This document shows positions 44,850-56,765 of a DNA stretch of 64,000 bases, in pieces. Source of the DNA: Sanderia malayensis (lineage: Eukaryota > Cnidaria > Scyphozoa > Semaeostomeae > Pelagiidae). Under the pieces are notes generated by a model. That model was not told the origin of the DNA and ran no database searches. It saw only the letters and a list, made by a program, of their open reading frames with translations. The translations under genes and the position numbers were made by a program. Numbering within the stretch: the first letter of the stretch is position 1; every line of letters begins with the position of its first letter. The stretch spans positions 2,604,001-2,668,000 of the forward strand of contig RQOL01000876.1 in NCBI GenBank assembly GCA_013076295.1. Reading direction: 5' to 3'.

Positions 44850-47789
44850 TTATGGTAAAAATTGTTCATAATCTTCTTCACCAGAAAGAATCTTATCTTC
44901 AAGAGTATACAAACTTGTTCTGTGGTATGAATCTGATTCTGGTGAGGTGATCCAGTTGTTTGCAATCCATTTCTCTCCTTTTATGATGTCACAGCCTCCA
45001 TGTAACGAATGATAATCCATTTCACCCAGCCAACCATTTTTGTCCATATCATGATTGTACCACATGACTGCCGTGCCTCGTTTTGGTGCAACTACAACTG
45101 ATGCGTTCAGACAGAATTTGCTCAGGTTGTATTTGTCTCCTTTCTTACGCCTTTGATATTCCTGCGTATGATGGAGAGGATGTGGTTGATTAAATATCAC
45201 CATGAAATGTCTCTGAGGGTGGGAAAGTAGCAGTTTAAAAATTACAACATTATCATAATTACCTCATGATTATAATTCTCATTGTCAGCAACAGGGAACG
45301 CAGTTTCTCCCCCCTTTTCGACGTCATTTAAATAGTACAGGATTGTGATGAATCTGTCGATATTCAAAGAAAAATCCATTCATGGAATTTGCGCAAATAA
45401 TGACAAGCAACAAGTAATAATTATGATCAAACATGCTAATGTATGTCAATGTATGTTAATATATGTAAATATATGTTAATATATGCTAATGTAGCTATGT
45501 TAATGTATGTTAATGTATGTACCTGCATAATCTGCATTCTGTTTTACCATCAGCAACAAAGTGACAGCATTCTAAATGACCAAACTGCTTCTTTGATTGG
45601 CCATCGAAATGGGCATGATAATGGCCGTTGACGTTGTAATGAACAACCTTACAAAACCAATGAGACAATTGAATTTCATTGTATTTTGATATATTATAAC
45701 GTATGGTATTTATAATTGATAAGATTAGCCAAGAAGAAGAAGATACTGTTGAATACCTGCAATGGCTCGGATCCTTCAATTATGCTCTTCGACAGCTTTG
45801 TGAGTCTTGTTACTCTACCATAGAAAACATCACACAGTCATCAAATCAACCACAGTAAAAGTAATCAATAATCATGAATAATCACTGATGAATAATCACT
45901 GATGAACAGGATCGTGGAGCTAACCTCTCTCTGATTTTTCTCATGATGGCGTCAGATGTTGTTCCTTGTCTAATCCACGTTTGTTCACTAAATCTGTCGC
46001 GAAAACGAGGGTGATTCTCTCTCAAGTCTTTCATGTATTCATTGAGTCCACCTGTGTTCAAATTTTCAAACTCTTCTCTCGTGATCTTATCTGTCAGGCC
46101 GAATAGAAAGACTGTCACGTCAAGCAAGTCTTTAAATTAAAACATGAATACTTCTTGTGCTAAAGATCATAGTTTAATCAGAGGTGAAAGCAAGTAAAAG
46201 CTTTGAAGACCACTGCTGTAACATTTACCATCATCAAATTCTTTTATTCCAAGCACCTTAAACCTGCAAACAGATAAAGTATAAATACTCGAATTAAAAT
46301 TCAACATTGATAGCTTTAAACTATTAATCATTAAATTATATGCGTTCAATGAACTTTTAATATAATTGCATTTATGCCGTCTTACATTTCAATTATGTCT
46401 TTATCTTCCATGTAAAGAAACCGACTGTCCACTGCAAATTTCTTCACCTTTTAGAACACGAAGTAGTTTTATTAAATATGGAATAATATATATGACGGAG
46501 CTTTTATAATAAATGACTTTGGATTTTATTAAACGTACATCTTCAATTGTAATTACGCCATCGTTGTTTTTATCCCATTTATGAAAAACATGGCTGTCTG
46601 ATTTTGATCTTCCTGGAATCGAGCGGAAAACAATTAACAAAAAGATTTCATTTCAAATAAACTTCCGTAGAATTGTGTATCTTTTCTGATTGTTAGAAGA
46701 GGGAAGTTTGAAAATTAATTTGAAGTAATTAATTGAAATATTGAACTAGTTAAGTCCCCATTCAGTATTCAGTTTATTACACGGAGAATTTAATTGTACA
46801 AGGGTTGGCTATAGAACAGTGGCGTAGCTATAGGGGGGGGGCAGCCCCCACCAAACGTTTCCAGCTGCTTGTCGGAAAATTTGTCGAAAAATTTACAACG
46901 CAAATTTTACGTTTGTCGGAATTTGTCCGCGTTTCGCTCCTTCGCCACCAAATCGCAGCTACGCCAGTGCTATAGAATGATATTTCACTGCACCATTTAA
47001 GCTTAAAAGCACTGACACGACGTTTGTAGTAAGCCTAAAAGGCCCATATCTGCGCTTACCATGCAAATAAGATTTGCTTCTCTTTGTAAATTCATCTATA
47101 TGCAATCCACTTGATGATAATCCTTGACTCTCGGCCAATGCCATGATATGTTCACACTCTTCATCGGTTAAGAAATCAGGAATTTCTAATTGCATAAAAA
47201 AAGAATTTTTGTCGTTTATTTCTGCATGCTTAAAAAAATTAGCAAAGAATTATCTTATTTTAAAAAATGGCGAGTGTATGGTTTCTCTCTTAGTTTTCTA
47301 CAGCATATAATAAATGAATTTATTTGCATCTTCTTACCAAATAATTTTGGTTTCAATGCCCTTGTGATCACTTTATAATGTTTTCCTTCTTCTAGCTCAA
47401 GTTCTCTTTCATACCCTCGCTAGAAAATGATTTAATATCTGTGCAACAATGATTCAATTTCTACAATCCTAAGAAGATGTTATCTTAATTCTATAATAGC
47501 TAACATGCATTCAGTTAAGAATACCAAGACTTGATCGTTTAGCGATAGCTGTTAAGCTATAACTAATAGCTAATAAGCTAAGTGAATATACTTCTATTGG
47601 ATCCCATTGGAATAGTCCTTGTTGATCGTCTTCATAAAAGCATGCATCGTCATCATCATCATCATCTTCTTCTATTTTTTCACAATATTCCTGTCCATCT
47701 TCATTTTTGCTACATTTTCTCTCCGTGTATTTATTGGCATAGGCAACGGCGCAGAATACAAATAACAGAATAATTGTTAGTTTGTTCAT
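44850..47789 (-). CDS. P4HTM: Transmembrane-type prolyl 4-hydroxylase
   Basis: Eleven exons on the minus strand: 47592-47789, 47338-47419, 47060-47185, 46539-46612, 46386-46447, 46229-46263, 45925-46129, 45757-45814, 45523-45647, 45263-45353 and 44850-45161, encoding 455 residues (human 502). It starts with a hydrophobic signal or anchor (MNKLTIILLFVFCAVAYA), an acidic Asp run, then PDFLTDEECEHIMALAES. An EF-hand loop DKNNDGVITIED spans residues 149-160. The 2-oxoglutarate/Fe(II) dioxygenase domain has HxD His293/Asp295 (GHYHAHFD), distal His406 (HSLHGGCD) and 2-OG-binding Lys416 (KGEKW). GGETAFPVADN matches human GGETVFPVADN. The family hydroxylates prolines, including HIF-alpha in vertebrates, from the ER membrane. 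There is no KDEL-type tail. A hAT MITE lies in the intron 46613-47059. Confidence 0.95.
45430..45521. repeat. Short AT-rich tandem repeat in P4HTM intron
   Basis: Imperfect repeats of taatgtatgt and taatatatgt ending directly at the donor of the exon at 45523. Ordinary microsatellite. Confidence 0.85.
46817..46969. mobile_element. hAT-like MITE with 8-bp target-site duplication
   Basis: The element is 153 bp with terminal inverted repeats CAGTGGCGTAGCTA and (inverse right end) CACTGGCGTAGCTG. It is flanked by exact 8-bp duplications ctatagaa at 46809-46816 and 46970-46977. The 8-bp duplication and the CAGTGGCGTAGC end are characteristic of hAT elements. A poly-G run follows the left end. It is in a P4HTM intron and does not disturb the splice sites. 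Confidence 0.9.
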
Positions 47790-48470
47790 GGCGATATTTC
47801 TTATCAAACTAAATCGACTTATGCAATACAAAAGACGAAATATAAAAAAAGACAACTCTCATTTCAGTTCTGATATGATTACAAATCGGTAACGCTTCTA
47901 GACGGGGGTATCTAAGTTAAACATTTCTCTATACTCAAAGCATCTACAATAGTCATTTGCTTGTCATCCATCCACTAATGAACCCCCTGATTGTGGTGAA
48001 AATAATTGTGAATAATTGATTTGCTGGAGATCACACCGATCACGCTTAAAGAAAGAAGCACCAGTGAAATAGAGAGACCATAATTATTTCCATACTGGTA
48101 TGTTTTCATTTTATCACCAGCACTTGTCAGAAAAGGAAAAGATTTTATATCTTCTTTTTGTACGTCCCACCCTTACTTTATCTAGAGAATTGTATTGTTT
48201 TCACCTGCATAGCATATGCTTCTTAAACAATAGCAAATTCAGAAATTGACCAATCAGAACAATGAAGCCACTTGATATCAGCATTTCCGCTATGTTCCTA
48301 TTGGATGGAGTTTTATTTTGCGGTTTTGTGGAATTATTCGAAATTGAATGAATTGTTGTTGAATTGAACAACATGCATGCAACAACATATGCAACAAGCA
48401 ACAAATTTATTGAAAAAGACGTTTTTATTTACGTCTTTACTTTTTTTGCTGTTATAAATAAATATCAACA
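47790..48470. promoter_or_regulatory. Head-to-head intergenic region P4HTM/CBFB
   Basis: 681 bp separate the P4HTM ATG (minus) from the CBFB ATG (plus), so both promoters lie here. A 67-codon minus-strand frame (48201-48404) has no recognisable domain. No clear core motif is seen. Confidence 0.45.
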
Positions 48471-49562
48471 ATGACAAGAGTTGTACACGATCAAAAGGCA
48501 AAGTTTGAAAATGATGAGCTGTTCAGAAAGCTGTCCAGAGAAGCCGAGGTTGATATTTTGTTTTATTTTTCTGTCCATCACTTTAGGCCTAATATCGAAA
48601 CTTGTCGTGCGTAAATTGCGTGTCATACAATTAAATGGCTTTTCTCAGTGTACTTATGAAAGTAAGTAGGTTGGAATAATCGGTTTTTATTTATTTTCTA
48701 TTTATTTTAGGTAAGATACACAGGATTTAGGGATCGGTCACACGAAGAAAGAACTTCGAGGTTCCATGCCGAATGTCGGGAAGGAAAATGCCCAATTGTA
48801 TGTTATGTTTTCATTGCTATTCGTTCCAAGAAAACTTTACATTATCCTTTTTTGCTTGCACATGAGAATAATTCTGGCTTTCTACCAGTCTTTTGTAGCT
48901 ACTGGAACGAATATTTTGCTATTTCTTGGACCTCAATCAAAGGAAAAAAAGACTGAGCCTCCCGCAAAAGAATTTTTAGATTATGACAAAGAACCTGGAA
49001 AGGTGCAGTAAAATTAATTAATTGTATCGTTTGTTACTAATTACGAAAACTACGGGATTATTTATTGATTGAAATCTATTGTTGATAATTTAGGCCCATT
49101 TGAAAAGTCGTTTCATAATGAATGGTGTAAGTGTGATGTTCAAAGGATATGTTGATGTACAAAGACTAGATGGTGCTGGCTGCATTGAATATGATGACGA
49201 ACAGGCTAAAGTAAGTTGTCGCAAGACGCAAGCTCCTTGATCAAACATGCAATTGATTGTGTATACATTTACAACTTCTTTTCATTATATATTTGCAATT
49301 TATCTTTGTTAAATTTGTTTGTTCAGACTGAGGAGAAACATTTACGTGAAACTATCGAGCAATCCAGACTTCGTCTGCAAGAATTTGAAGAAAGGCAACG
49401 GAGAATTAAACAAGAACCCATTGAAGCAAATGAGGTATGAATTTCTCTAAATGCTCCCAAGTTATTCAAATCCTAGTTCTTTTTATTTTATAGCTAATTA
49501 AGTGCTTTTATTTTCAGGCACCCTTTCCGAGTAATGACATCATGAAAATGATGAAGAAATAA
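48471..49562 (+). CDS. CBFB: Core-binding factor subunit beta
   Basis: Six exons: 48471-48548, 48711-48797, 48889-49002, 49094-49210, 49327-49434 and 49518-49562. They encode 182 residues, the same as human CBFB. Landmarks are RVVHDQKAKFENDELFRKLS, RYTGFRDRSHEER, FVATGTN, RFIMNGVSVMFKGYVDVQRL and GAGCIEYDDEQA, all in register with the vertebrate protein. The C-terminal helix (EQSRLRLQEFEERQRRIKQE) is kept; the last residues (DIMKMMKK) are lineage-specific. CBF-beta does not bind DNA itself but dimerises with RUNX Runt domains and raises their DNA affinity. The presence of this gene supports an animal origin. AATAAA hexamers occur at the stop codon and near 49699. Confidence 0.97.
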
Positions 49563-50201
49563 AAACATATATATAGAAAGAGACAAATATAGATAATAAT
49601 ATTATTTTCAGGCTGGGATTTTTTAGGGTGCAATGACAATTTGAACAAAACTTTATAGCTGGAATAGTAGAATGTAGAGTTTCAGAAATACTTTAAAATG
49701 AATAAACAGGATAAGATGAAAACTAAACTTGTTTTACTGTATTGCAGGCAAAGAAATTCCTTTCATATGGTGTAGATTGGTAGATGACCAAATTTCAGAG
49801 GAACAAATAAATCCATTAATTAAATAAATGTTATTTATATATCAAATTTAATTTCAACTGGCTACATAGAGTAAATAAAGTTTAAAAAATACCTCAGCTC
49901 AATCTACTAATAATGCGATTAAATGTAAGATTCTTTCAGTGTTAATCTTAAAACATGTCACTTACATAGAACTAAGCCTTGTTTTTCATTGTGTATTGAA
50001 ACGTGTAATCTATAACTAATTTTTTCGCATTCTGGTGTTATATGAAACCTGGAAATTCACTGGCTTTGATAACGCTGTACAACACCACACCAAAGTGCGC
50101 AGTAGCATGTTGTTGCCGCTGCACAGGAACACGGCCTATTTTGTATGTCGTTGGCCTGCGTTGGCCTTACTCTGTTGGCCTTGCTTTGAGGCCGCAAATC
50201 A
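49563..50201. other. Intergenic region CBFB-TRIQK
   Basis: This spacer holds the CBFB 3' UTR and the TRIQK upstream region. Open frames on both strands over 50035-50419 overlap the TRIQK first exon and are shadows. I see no other feature. Confidence 0.5.
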
Positions 50202-50751
50202 ATGGGGAAAAGAGATGTCAACCATTCCAGCTCTGATTTGGAAAAATATCGCAAACAGCTAGGTGATAATGGTTTATTTTTACCATTTGAATATAACTGC
50301 TGAAGCCGCTGTTGTCGATTTAATGACATTTTTCTCATGGTCTTTCTTTTTTGATTTGTTCGAGCAACGTGGCATGCCATGCCACGGCCACCAACAAACA
50401 ACAACCGAGATGGCAACAAGTCAGTGAAGGGCCGATAATATTTACATTACTGCTTTTTCGTTAAGGTAAAAGAGAATTTAAAGGCAGAAGTAAACGAGAT
50501 ACTTTAGCAATTAGAAATAAAGCACAAGCCAGGAAATCTGCTACTCCTTTTAAGGTAAATGACGATCATGAAGATAGTGAAATTTTGTTTACATTATTTA
50601 TTAACATTATGTAAGCATAACGATTTACCTTCCTAGAGCTTATATTTACAGTTATATATTTTTGTTTTAGGATGGAATAATTTTGCTTGGAGTTCTCATT
50701 GCATTAATGATTGGAATATACATGGTCTTTTATTTATATTTTTCAATGTGA
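50202..50751 (+). CDS. TRIQK: TRIQK family small ER membrane protein
   Basis: Three exons: 50202-50262, 50466-50554 and 50671-50751, encoding 76 residues (human 86). The start MGKRDVNHSSSDLEKYRKQL aligns with human MGRKDAATIKLPVDQYRKQI. A QLGK motif, a basic linker, QARKSATPFK and a C-terminal tail-anchor helix (GIILLGVLIALMIGIYMVFY) follow. The protein ends soon after the helix (LYFSM), without the acidic tail of the vertebrate protein. The family is named for three QxxK/R motifs; only two are clear here. It is localised to the ER in vertebrates and its function is little known. AATAAA at 50887-50892. Confidence 0.88.
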
Positions 50752-51338
50752 ACCAATTATAAGTTGAAAATGGTAACTGAAAGATAACATTTATAAATAG
50801 AACAAATTAATAATCTTTTGTGATTTTATGAGCTTTTATGTGATAATATTACTCAAGTCTAACAACTTCCTGTAAATGTTTATCAAAATAAAATGTATAC
50901 TTATATCTGATGCAAGGCACCACAACTAATAACCAGTATAAATATTTTCATTCATTCTTCCAAAGATAAATAGTCACTAATTCTTTTGTTTTGCAAGTTT
51001 TAATACAAACAACCACCTATTTTCATGAATTAATCAAGTTCTGTTCTCCATTCTAACACTCAAATATCTATACCTCTTGTTGATGAAATTGATCATTTTT
51101 TAAACAATAAGATTATTCTATGTGATCTGAGCATGACAATGTGAAAATTTTATTCAATCATCTGGACAAATTTCCTCTTTCGTGTTCTCAGAATGTGCTT
51201 CCACTTTAAGAAATTACGTCATTAGATCCAGTCCGTTTTTTTTTTCAAATCGAAACCAATTCAACATGGCGAAGTGTTTTTTGTTGGCCTAAACTATTTT
51301 GCAAAGAAATTGATGTTATTAATTGGTATATGCGGTAA
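50752..51338. other. Intergenic region TRIQK-CYLD
   Basis: The region contains the TRIQK 3' UTR with its poly(A) signal and the CYLD upstream region. AT-rich; no gene seen. Confidence 0.55.
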
Positions 51339-54300
51339 ATGAAAAGAGGAATGGAAAGGGCGTTGTATATGCTGCAAACTGACCGCCCGGGAATAGTCGT
51401 TGCTAAAACCCATATGCAGAAACTTGCCAAAGGTATCAGTGAAAATATTTTGCAATCTTCAAGTGGTTTTCACGCATTAAAGGGTGATATTTTCGAGGAG
51501 TTACCAAATGAAAAGCAACCCAGTGATGAAACAAAGATTGCTGCTGTATCAGTTGAAGATGAAACTAAAGTTATTGAAGTAGACACTACAGACTTAAGCA
51601 AATTAAATGAAGTTACAGCAAATCTTTTATTCCCGATAAAGTCTTCTAATGACCGTTACTCTATTTTCTTCTCGAGAAATATTCTTACTCGAGCTCTTGA
51701 TGCAAAAATCGGAGATAAAGTAAAAGTGAATATTCTGGGCGACAGCATTGATGGAATAATTGAATATAAAGGGAAACTGAAAGGAAAAAAGGGAACTTAT
51801 TTTGGCATTTTGCTGCAGCGTGTAAGTATACTCTTTCAACAAGAAGCAAATATCTTGTTCCTTTGTGTTTTTCTTGGACTGGAGTTGTTATTAAGGTCTT
51901 TCAATTCTTTTTAAATTTGTCTGTTTTAATTATTTTCCAGTCTGGTTATGGTAATTCTGATGGCACATTAGATGGTCATAAGTACTTTACAGCACGAAGA
52001 AACATGGGTTTTTTTGCATCCATTGATATGCTAAAATTTAGTGCAAACCCATCTAATTACGCAGCATCAAATGGGAAAAATAAGGTCTTACTTCAGTCAA
52101 ATAAAAGACAACCTAAACTGGAAAAAGTTGATAGTGAATATAATCTTATCATTGGTGATAGAGTTGTAGCATTTGGTACTGGCAAGAATAAAGTCCTTAA
52201 AGGTGTAATTAAATTTATCGGCAGAGAGAAAGATAATAGAGTTAAATTTGGCATTGAATTGGTAAGTGTGTTTTCTAATTTATTGCTGAAATGAGCAAGT
52301 TTTGAATAGAAGGTTAAGAGATTATCTAATAAATATGAAAATTAACCTGTTTTTATTTTAGGACACACCAGATGGTCAAGGAGATGGAAAGTATGAACAT
52401 CAACAAGTATTTAAATGTAAGCCAAACCACGCTGTGTTTGCAGATGCTGAAAATGTTATTGCTGAGAAGAATTATCCTGGGATGGAAGACTTTGAAATAC
52501 TTTCTGGCAAAGAGGACCAAAAGTCTGGTAAGTTTGAAAATTTCACTCATTTATTTAATCTTCTTTTACAAGATAATGCAAATTATTCTTTGATAATGGG
52601 CTGGTTTACCCTAATCAAAGTGCCAATCATACTCTAGTACTTACTCTCCATTCTGTCTTTCACCCCTTTCAGAATTTCTTTTAGAAGGCAGTAATCGGTA
52701 GATGTAGATGTAGATGATACAATTTTGTCATTCTCTCGAGAGGAGTGTGCATTCTCTGATGAGAATACTTGATTTCCTGATGGCAAGAATTGTGCTCCAA
52801 TCTTTAGAAATTTAGTCAAACGTCTCAACAGCAGACTTGAAGGAAAATTGTATTTTTTTATTGTGCGTTCTTTATTCAATCAAGCTCTCTTGTTTTCCAT
52901 AAGATAAAAAAGCATTTGAAATGCACAAAATCGATACATCAAAGATACAAAGTGCACCAGAGAATGAAAATGGTGGGCTAAAAGGAAGTTCTATGCTGCT
53001 AAAAGAAAGTCTTCCTTACTTAAACAAGCCATACAGCTCTTCAAGTCGCACCAGTAAATCAGCCCCAAGATATCCATATAAGAATGATATTCTTACAAGT
53101 ACAGTTTCATCAGGACCAAGAAGTTTACAATTTATTGACAGTCATTTCTCAGAAAAGAGAGAAGATAGTGATAAGCCAGTGACACTCCTTAATGATAAAG
53201 GTTATGCAATTCAAACTCACCAACAACATCAAAAGTCAAATTTTTATGATCAGATGCTTGATAACAGACAGGGCCAACCACCAAGCTATGAAGAAAGCTT
53301 AAGAAATGGTTGGTATGAAGTTTATCTAATTATATATGTACATAAACGCATTTTATATTTGCATTGAATCAATCTACTGTTTATTCATGATTTTAGATCA
53401 AATATATGTAGGAGATAATCATACCTCAGGCTCACACTTAACACGATCTCAATTTGAAAGAGGATATGATCCAAATTTACAAGTTGATTCAGTTGTTGAA
53501 GTGAACATTAATAATGAACCCCATTATGGTGTGATACGTTGGAAAGGTGTTCCTGATAATTTCTCCACAAATGAACCTATTGTTGGACTTGAGCTTGTAT
53601 GCTTTTCAATTTATTATTTCATTCTATTTTAAGAGTTTATGTTTGTAACGCATTAAATGCATTTGTCTTGCATGAAACATTGGCTTAATATAATTGGTAT
53701 AATAAAGAAGATTTTAATGAATTGATAAATCGATGTTGTCTTTGTAGGATCAACCGTATCAATTTGGAACAGATGGTAGTTTTAAAGGAAAGCGATATTT
53801 TATTTGCCCATCCATGCGGGGTTTCTTTGTCAAACTTAGCAGCTGCAAGAGAGATTCAAGATTTACGCCATCTTTAAGTTCTCATGGTTTGTATTGTATT
53901 TCTGTTGTAATACTTTACCGTAAATCCTCGAATAAACCCCCACCTTCGAATAAGCCCCCATCCTGATAATCATTTACAAGGATATTGAGCCAAAGTTTCC
54001 AGACATTGAAGTTATTTAGTGAATGTATTGCAAATAACAGCAAGTTTAAACCAATAACTTCATTGATTGGCTACATCATGTAGCTTTTATTTTCCTTAAT
54101 ATTGAACAATAATCCAGCTAAAATTTCGTTTTTGCAAATATGCCCCCCGGGGGCTTATTCGAGGATTTACGGTATCTATCATGACACCCGAACTGCTTTC
54201 AGATTGTGCAAATTGTTTTAATGGTTCATTATCAATTTACTGGTATTGTATGTTTTTTGTTTTGTAGTGAGGCCTATTGGACAGCAAGAAGTTGAAAAAA

Positions 54301-56104
54301 TAGCTGGGATTCATTTGCCAGTTGAGAAAATCGAAGACATGCCAATTGGGCAAATGCGCGGCATACAAGGGCATCACAATTCATGTTATCTTGACTCGAC
54401 GTTGTTTGCCATGTTTGCATTCAGTATTGTGTTTGATGTGATTCTGCATAGGGAAAAAAGGATGCATGATATTCAGGAATATGATGATGTGAGAAAGGTG
54501 TTAAAAGAAACCGTTGTCAATCCATTAAGATCGTAAGTAAACAATTCATTTTCCACAATCATTTTATTCATTATCCGGCTAATAATTTACCGTATATTTA
54601 CTCTAAAGTATTCATCAATATTTTCTTTCATTTTTCAGAAAAGGTTACGTCAATGCTGGTAGTGTATTGCAGTTGAGAAAATGGTTGGATCGACTAGGTT
54701 CGGTTCAAGGTTTCATGAATGAGGAAAAAGGTAAAATCTTAAAATACTGTTATTTTTCACGATCTATGACTAAAGTTGATTTTTATTATAGAAGTTGATT
54801 CGATTCAATTTTAATTTTGTAGATCCTGAAGAATTCTTGATGCTTCTATTTCGAGATGTTCTTAAAGTAGATCCATTTCTAAGACTCAGGTTGTTAGCTC
54901 TTTATTTAATTATGCAAACTATAGAATCTGGAATGTTTTAAACTGCAACAACTAATTTTTGCATTTGGTTTCGTAGAACGGAAAATAATACGATCGAGAA
55001 GACATATTTGTACCAAATTTGGGTGGAAAAGGATGAATTTAATCCTTTACCAAGCCTACAATATCTCGTCGAGCAATCATTTTTAACTGGAAATTTGAGA
55101 TTAGAAGAAGTATGCATCTTTTATGAATTGTATTATATGTTTAAACGATTTGTAAATGATTTCCTTAATAATTTTGATTTGATTGCTTTTATAGATCCCT
55201 TCAGTTTTTATTGTTCAACTTCCAAGATTTGGAATGCAGAAAATTTACAAACGAATCAAACTTAATGCGCATTTGGATGTATCAAAAATAACGAGCTCAG
55301 GTATCATGCAAACAAATATTATATTTCGCAGTTATTTCACACGAATATTTTTTGCAAGGTTTTTTCACAATAAGCCCCTCTTTGGAATTTCAACATTCAA
55401 TTAAGCTTAATAGAGTTTTCGCAACAACCTTTTCACAATCTGTTTATTGCTATGCTAAGGTTCTGCGCTGCAACATTATAATGTTGATATATTTCTTTTT
55501 TTAGCAATATATGATTGTCTGATATGTGAAAATAAAGCTAGTGTTAGCTGTAGAGATTGCTGTAGTTCATTTGGTTGGAATAGTCCATTTGTTTATCTTT
55601 GCGATGTTTGCAATCGTACTGTTCATGGACACTCATCAAGACGATGCCACAATGCCAAGAAATTGAAAGAGCCAAATGAATCTCTGCCTCCTTCTCATCT
55701 CAATACACTTGAACTGTTTGCTATTGTTTGCATCAAAACGAGTCATTATGTGACGTTTGCAAAATGCGGCATAGAACCCAATGAGAAATGGGTCTTCTTC
55801 GATAGCATGGCTGATAGAAAGGGTAATTTACAGAACTATTTAATCATCTATTGTCACAGAATTGCAGCAATATTAATAGGGATTAAAAGGATTGAACACT
55901 TTCCTTGTTGTTTTGTTAGGAGATCAAGATGGGCAGAATGTTCCAGAAGTTGTGGAATGTCCAGAAGTGAGCGAATGGTTTAACGAGAAACCTTTGAAAT
56001 TTACAGAATCAGATGTGAAAAATACACCGGAGAAAATTCTTCGTCTTTTCGAGGACGCTTCGCTCTGCTTCTATCGAAGTAACGAATTAAGTATTTACAA
56101 ATAA
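51339..56104 (+). CDS. CYLD: Ubiquitin carboxyl-terminal hydrolase CYLD
   Basis: Thirteen exons: 51339-51821, 51941-52261, 52362-52527, 52904-53308, 53397-53596, 53748-53886, 54268-54532, 54639-54730, 54823-54889, 54977-55109, 55195-55300, 55505-55822 and 55920-56104. They encode 959 residues (human 956). Three CAP-Gly domains lie at about 128-200, 230-300 and 488-560 (signatures YGNSDGTLDGHKYF, GQGDGKYEHQQVF, FGTDGSFKGKRYF). Between the second and third is a Ser-rich linker with a PPSYEESL motif. The USP domain has Cys611 (HHNSCYLDSTLF), His873 (KTSHYVTF) and Asp892 (WVFFDSMAD), with the B-box-like zinc insert (CLIC, CRDCC, CDVC, CH). It ends LSIYK; human ends MSLYK. CYLD cleaves Lys63- and Met1-linked ubiquitin chains and restrains NF-kB and JNK signalling. 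Confidence 0.97.
52593..52713 (+). repeat. SINE-like dispersed repeat with (TAGATG)n tail, copy 2
   Basis: It matches 31195-31376 over taccctaatc, gtgccaatcatactct, gtacttactctccattctg, ttttagaaggcagta and the tagatg tail. It lies in a CYLD intron, same orientation as the host gene. Confidence 0.65.
53918..54172. mobile_element. CCGTAAATCC-family MITE, intact copy
   Basis: A 255-bp element with ends ccgtaaatcctcgaataaac and the inverse of gcttattcgaggatttacgg, flanked by TA (53916-53917, 54173-54174). Non-coding. It lies in a CYLD intron; partial relatives are at 23633-23865 and 27021-27128. Confidence 0.88.
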
Positions 56105-56765
56105 GCCTTGCTTGAAACTTTCAAGATATTCTTTAATTTTCTCTTAGAAATCCCTTTCTCAGCTATTTAATCGAATATGTTCTTAGCAACAATGTTTTAT
56201 TCATTGTTAGTTACACTTTCGTTAAAGGAAGCATCCATAATTTAGTAAATTGAACATTTTGTGTCCGACATTATCTCCTTCCCAGCGCAATTCACTCTAT
56301 ATTTCTCAAGATTTTTATTTTGTAGAATTAATTCAGGTTGGCTTCTTTCAAAATCTATTAGTTGATTAGGATCTCACCAGCTTTTTCTATCACCCCAAAG
56401 TCTTGTACATAGATAATTACCTATTTGCGTTAATTAGATAGTCATAGTGTGTTTCTTGTGGAAGCTGCGCCTAACTTATATTGCAGTACAATGCGCAGGA
56501 GCTTTGATGAGTTTCGTCATTTTCAATAAGTTGTCGTCAGCATCCATCAATTGCATTTAAGAAGACACATCGTCATTGTTTTACTTTTGTTTTTCTTGTC
56601 TTTGCTTCGATTTTAATGGTTAGGAAGACTTGAAAGGTATGTCATTGGCTTTATCAAAGAGATTTTGTTTATAAAATAGGCCTTTGGGCCTCTACAAGAC
56701 AAGACAAGGCTGACCTGATCTGATATTAGCCTTGACCTGGCCTAAATCACAAGGCCGCTGCAATT
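56105..56765. other. Intergenic region CYLD-AMFR
   Basis: Spacer with the CYLD 3' UTR and the AMFR upstream region. I see no gene or repeat of note. Confidence 0.5.

Noticed and set aside
49616..49800. Possible extra exon or small gene downstream of CBFB
   Set aside because: Only short frames and no splice-phase support; it is CBFB 3' UTR.
50057..50419. Minus-strand 120-codon frame over TRIQK exon 1
   Set aside because: It is a shadow of the opposite strand; TRIQK on the plus strand has conserved sequence and splice sites.
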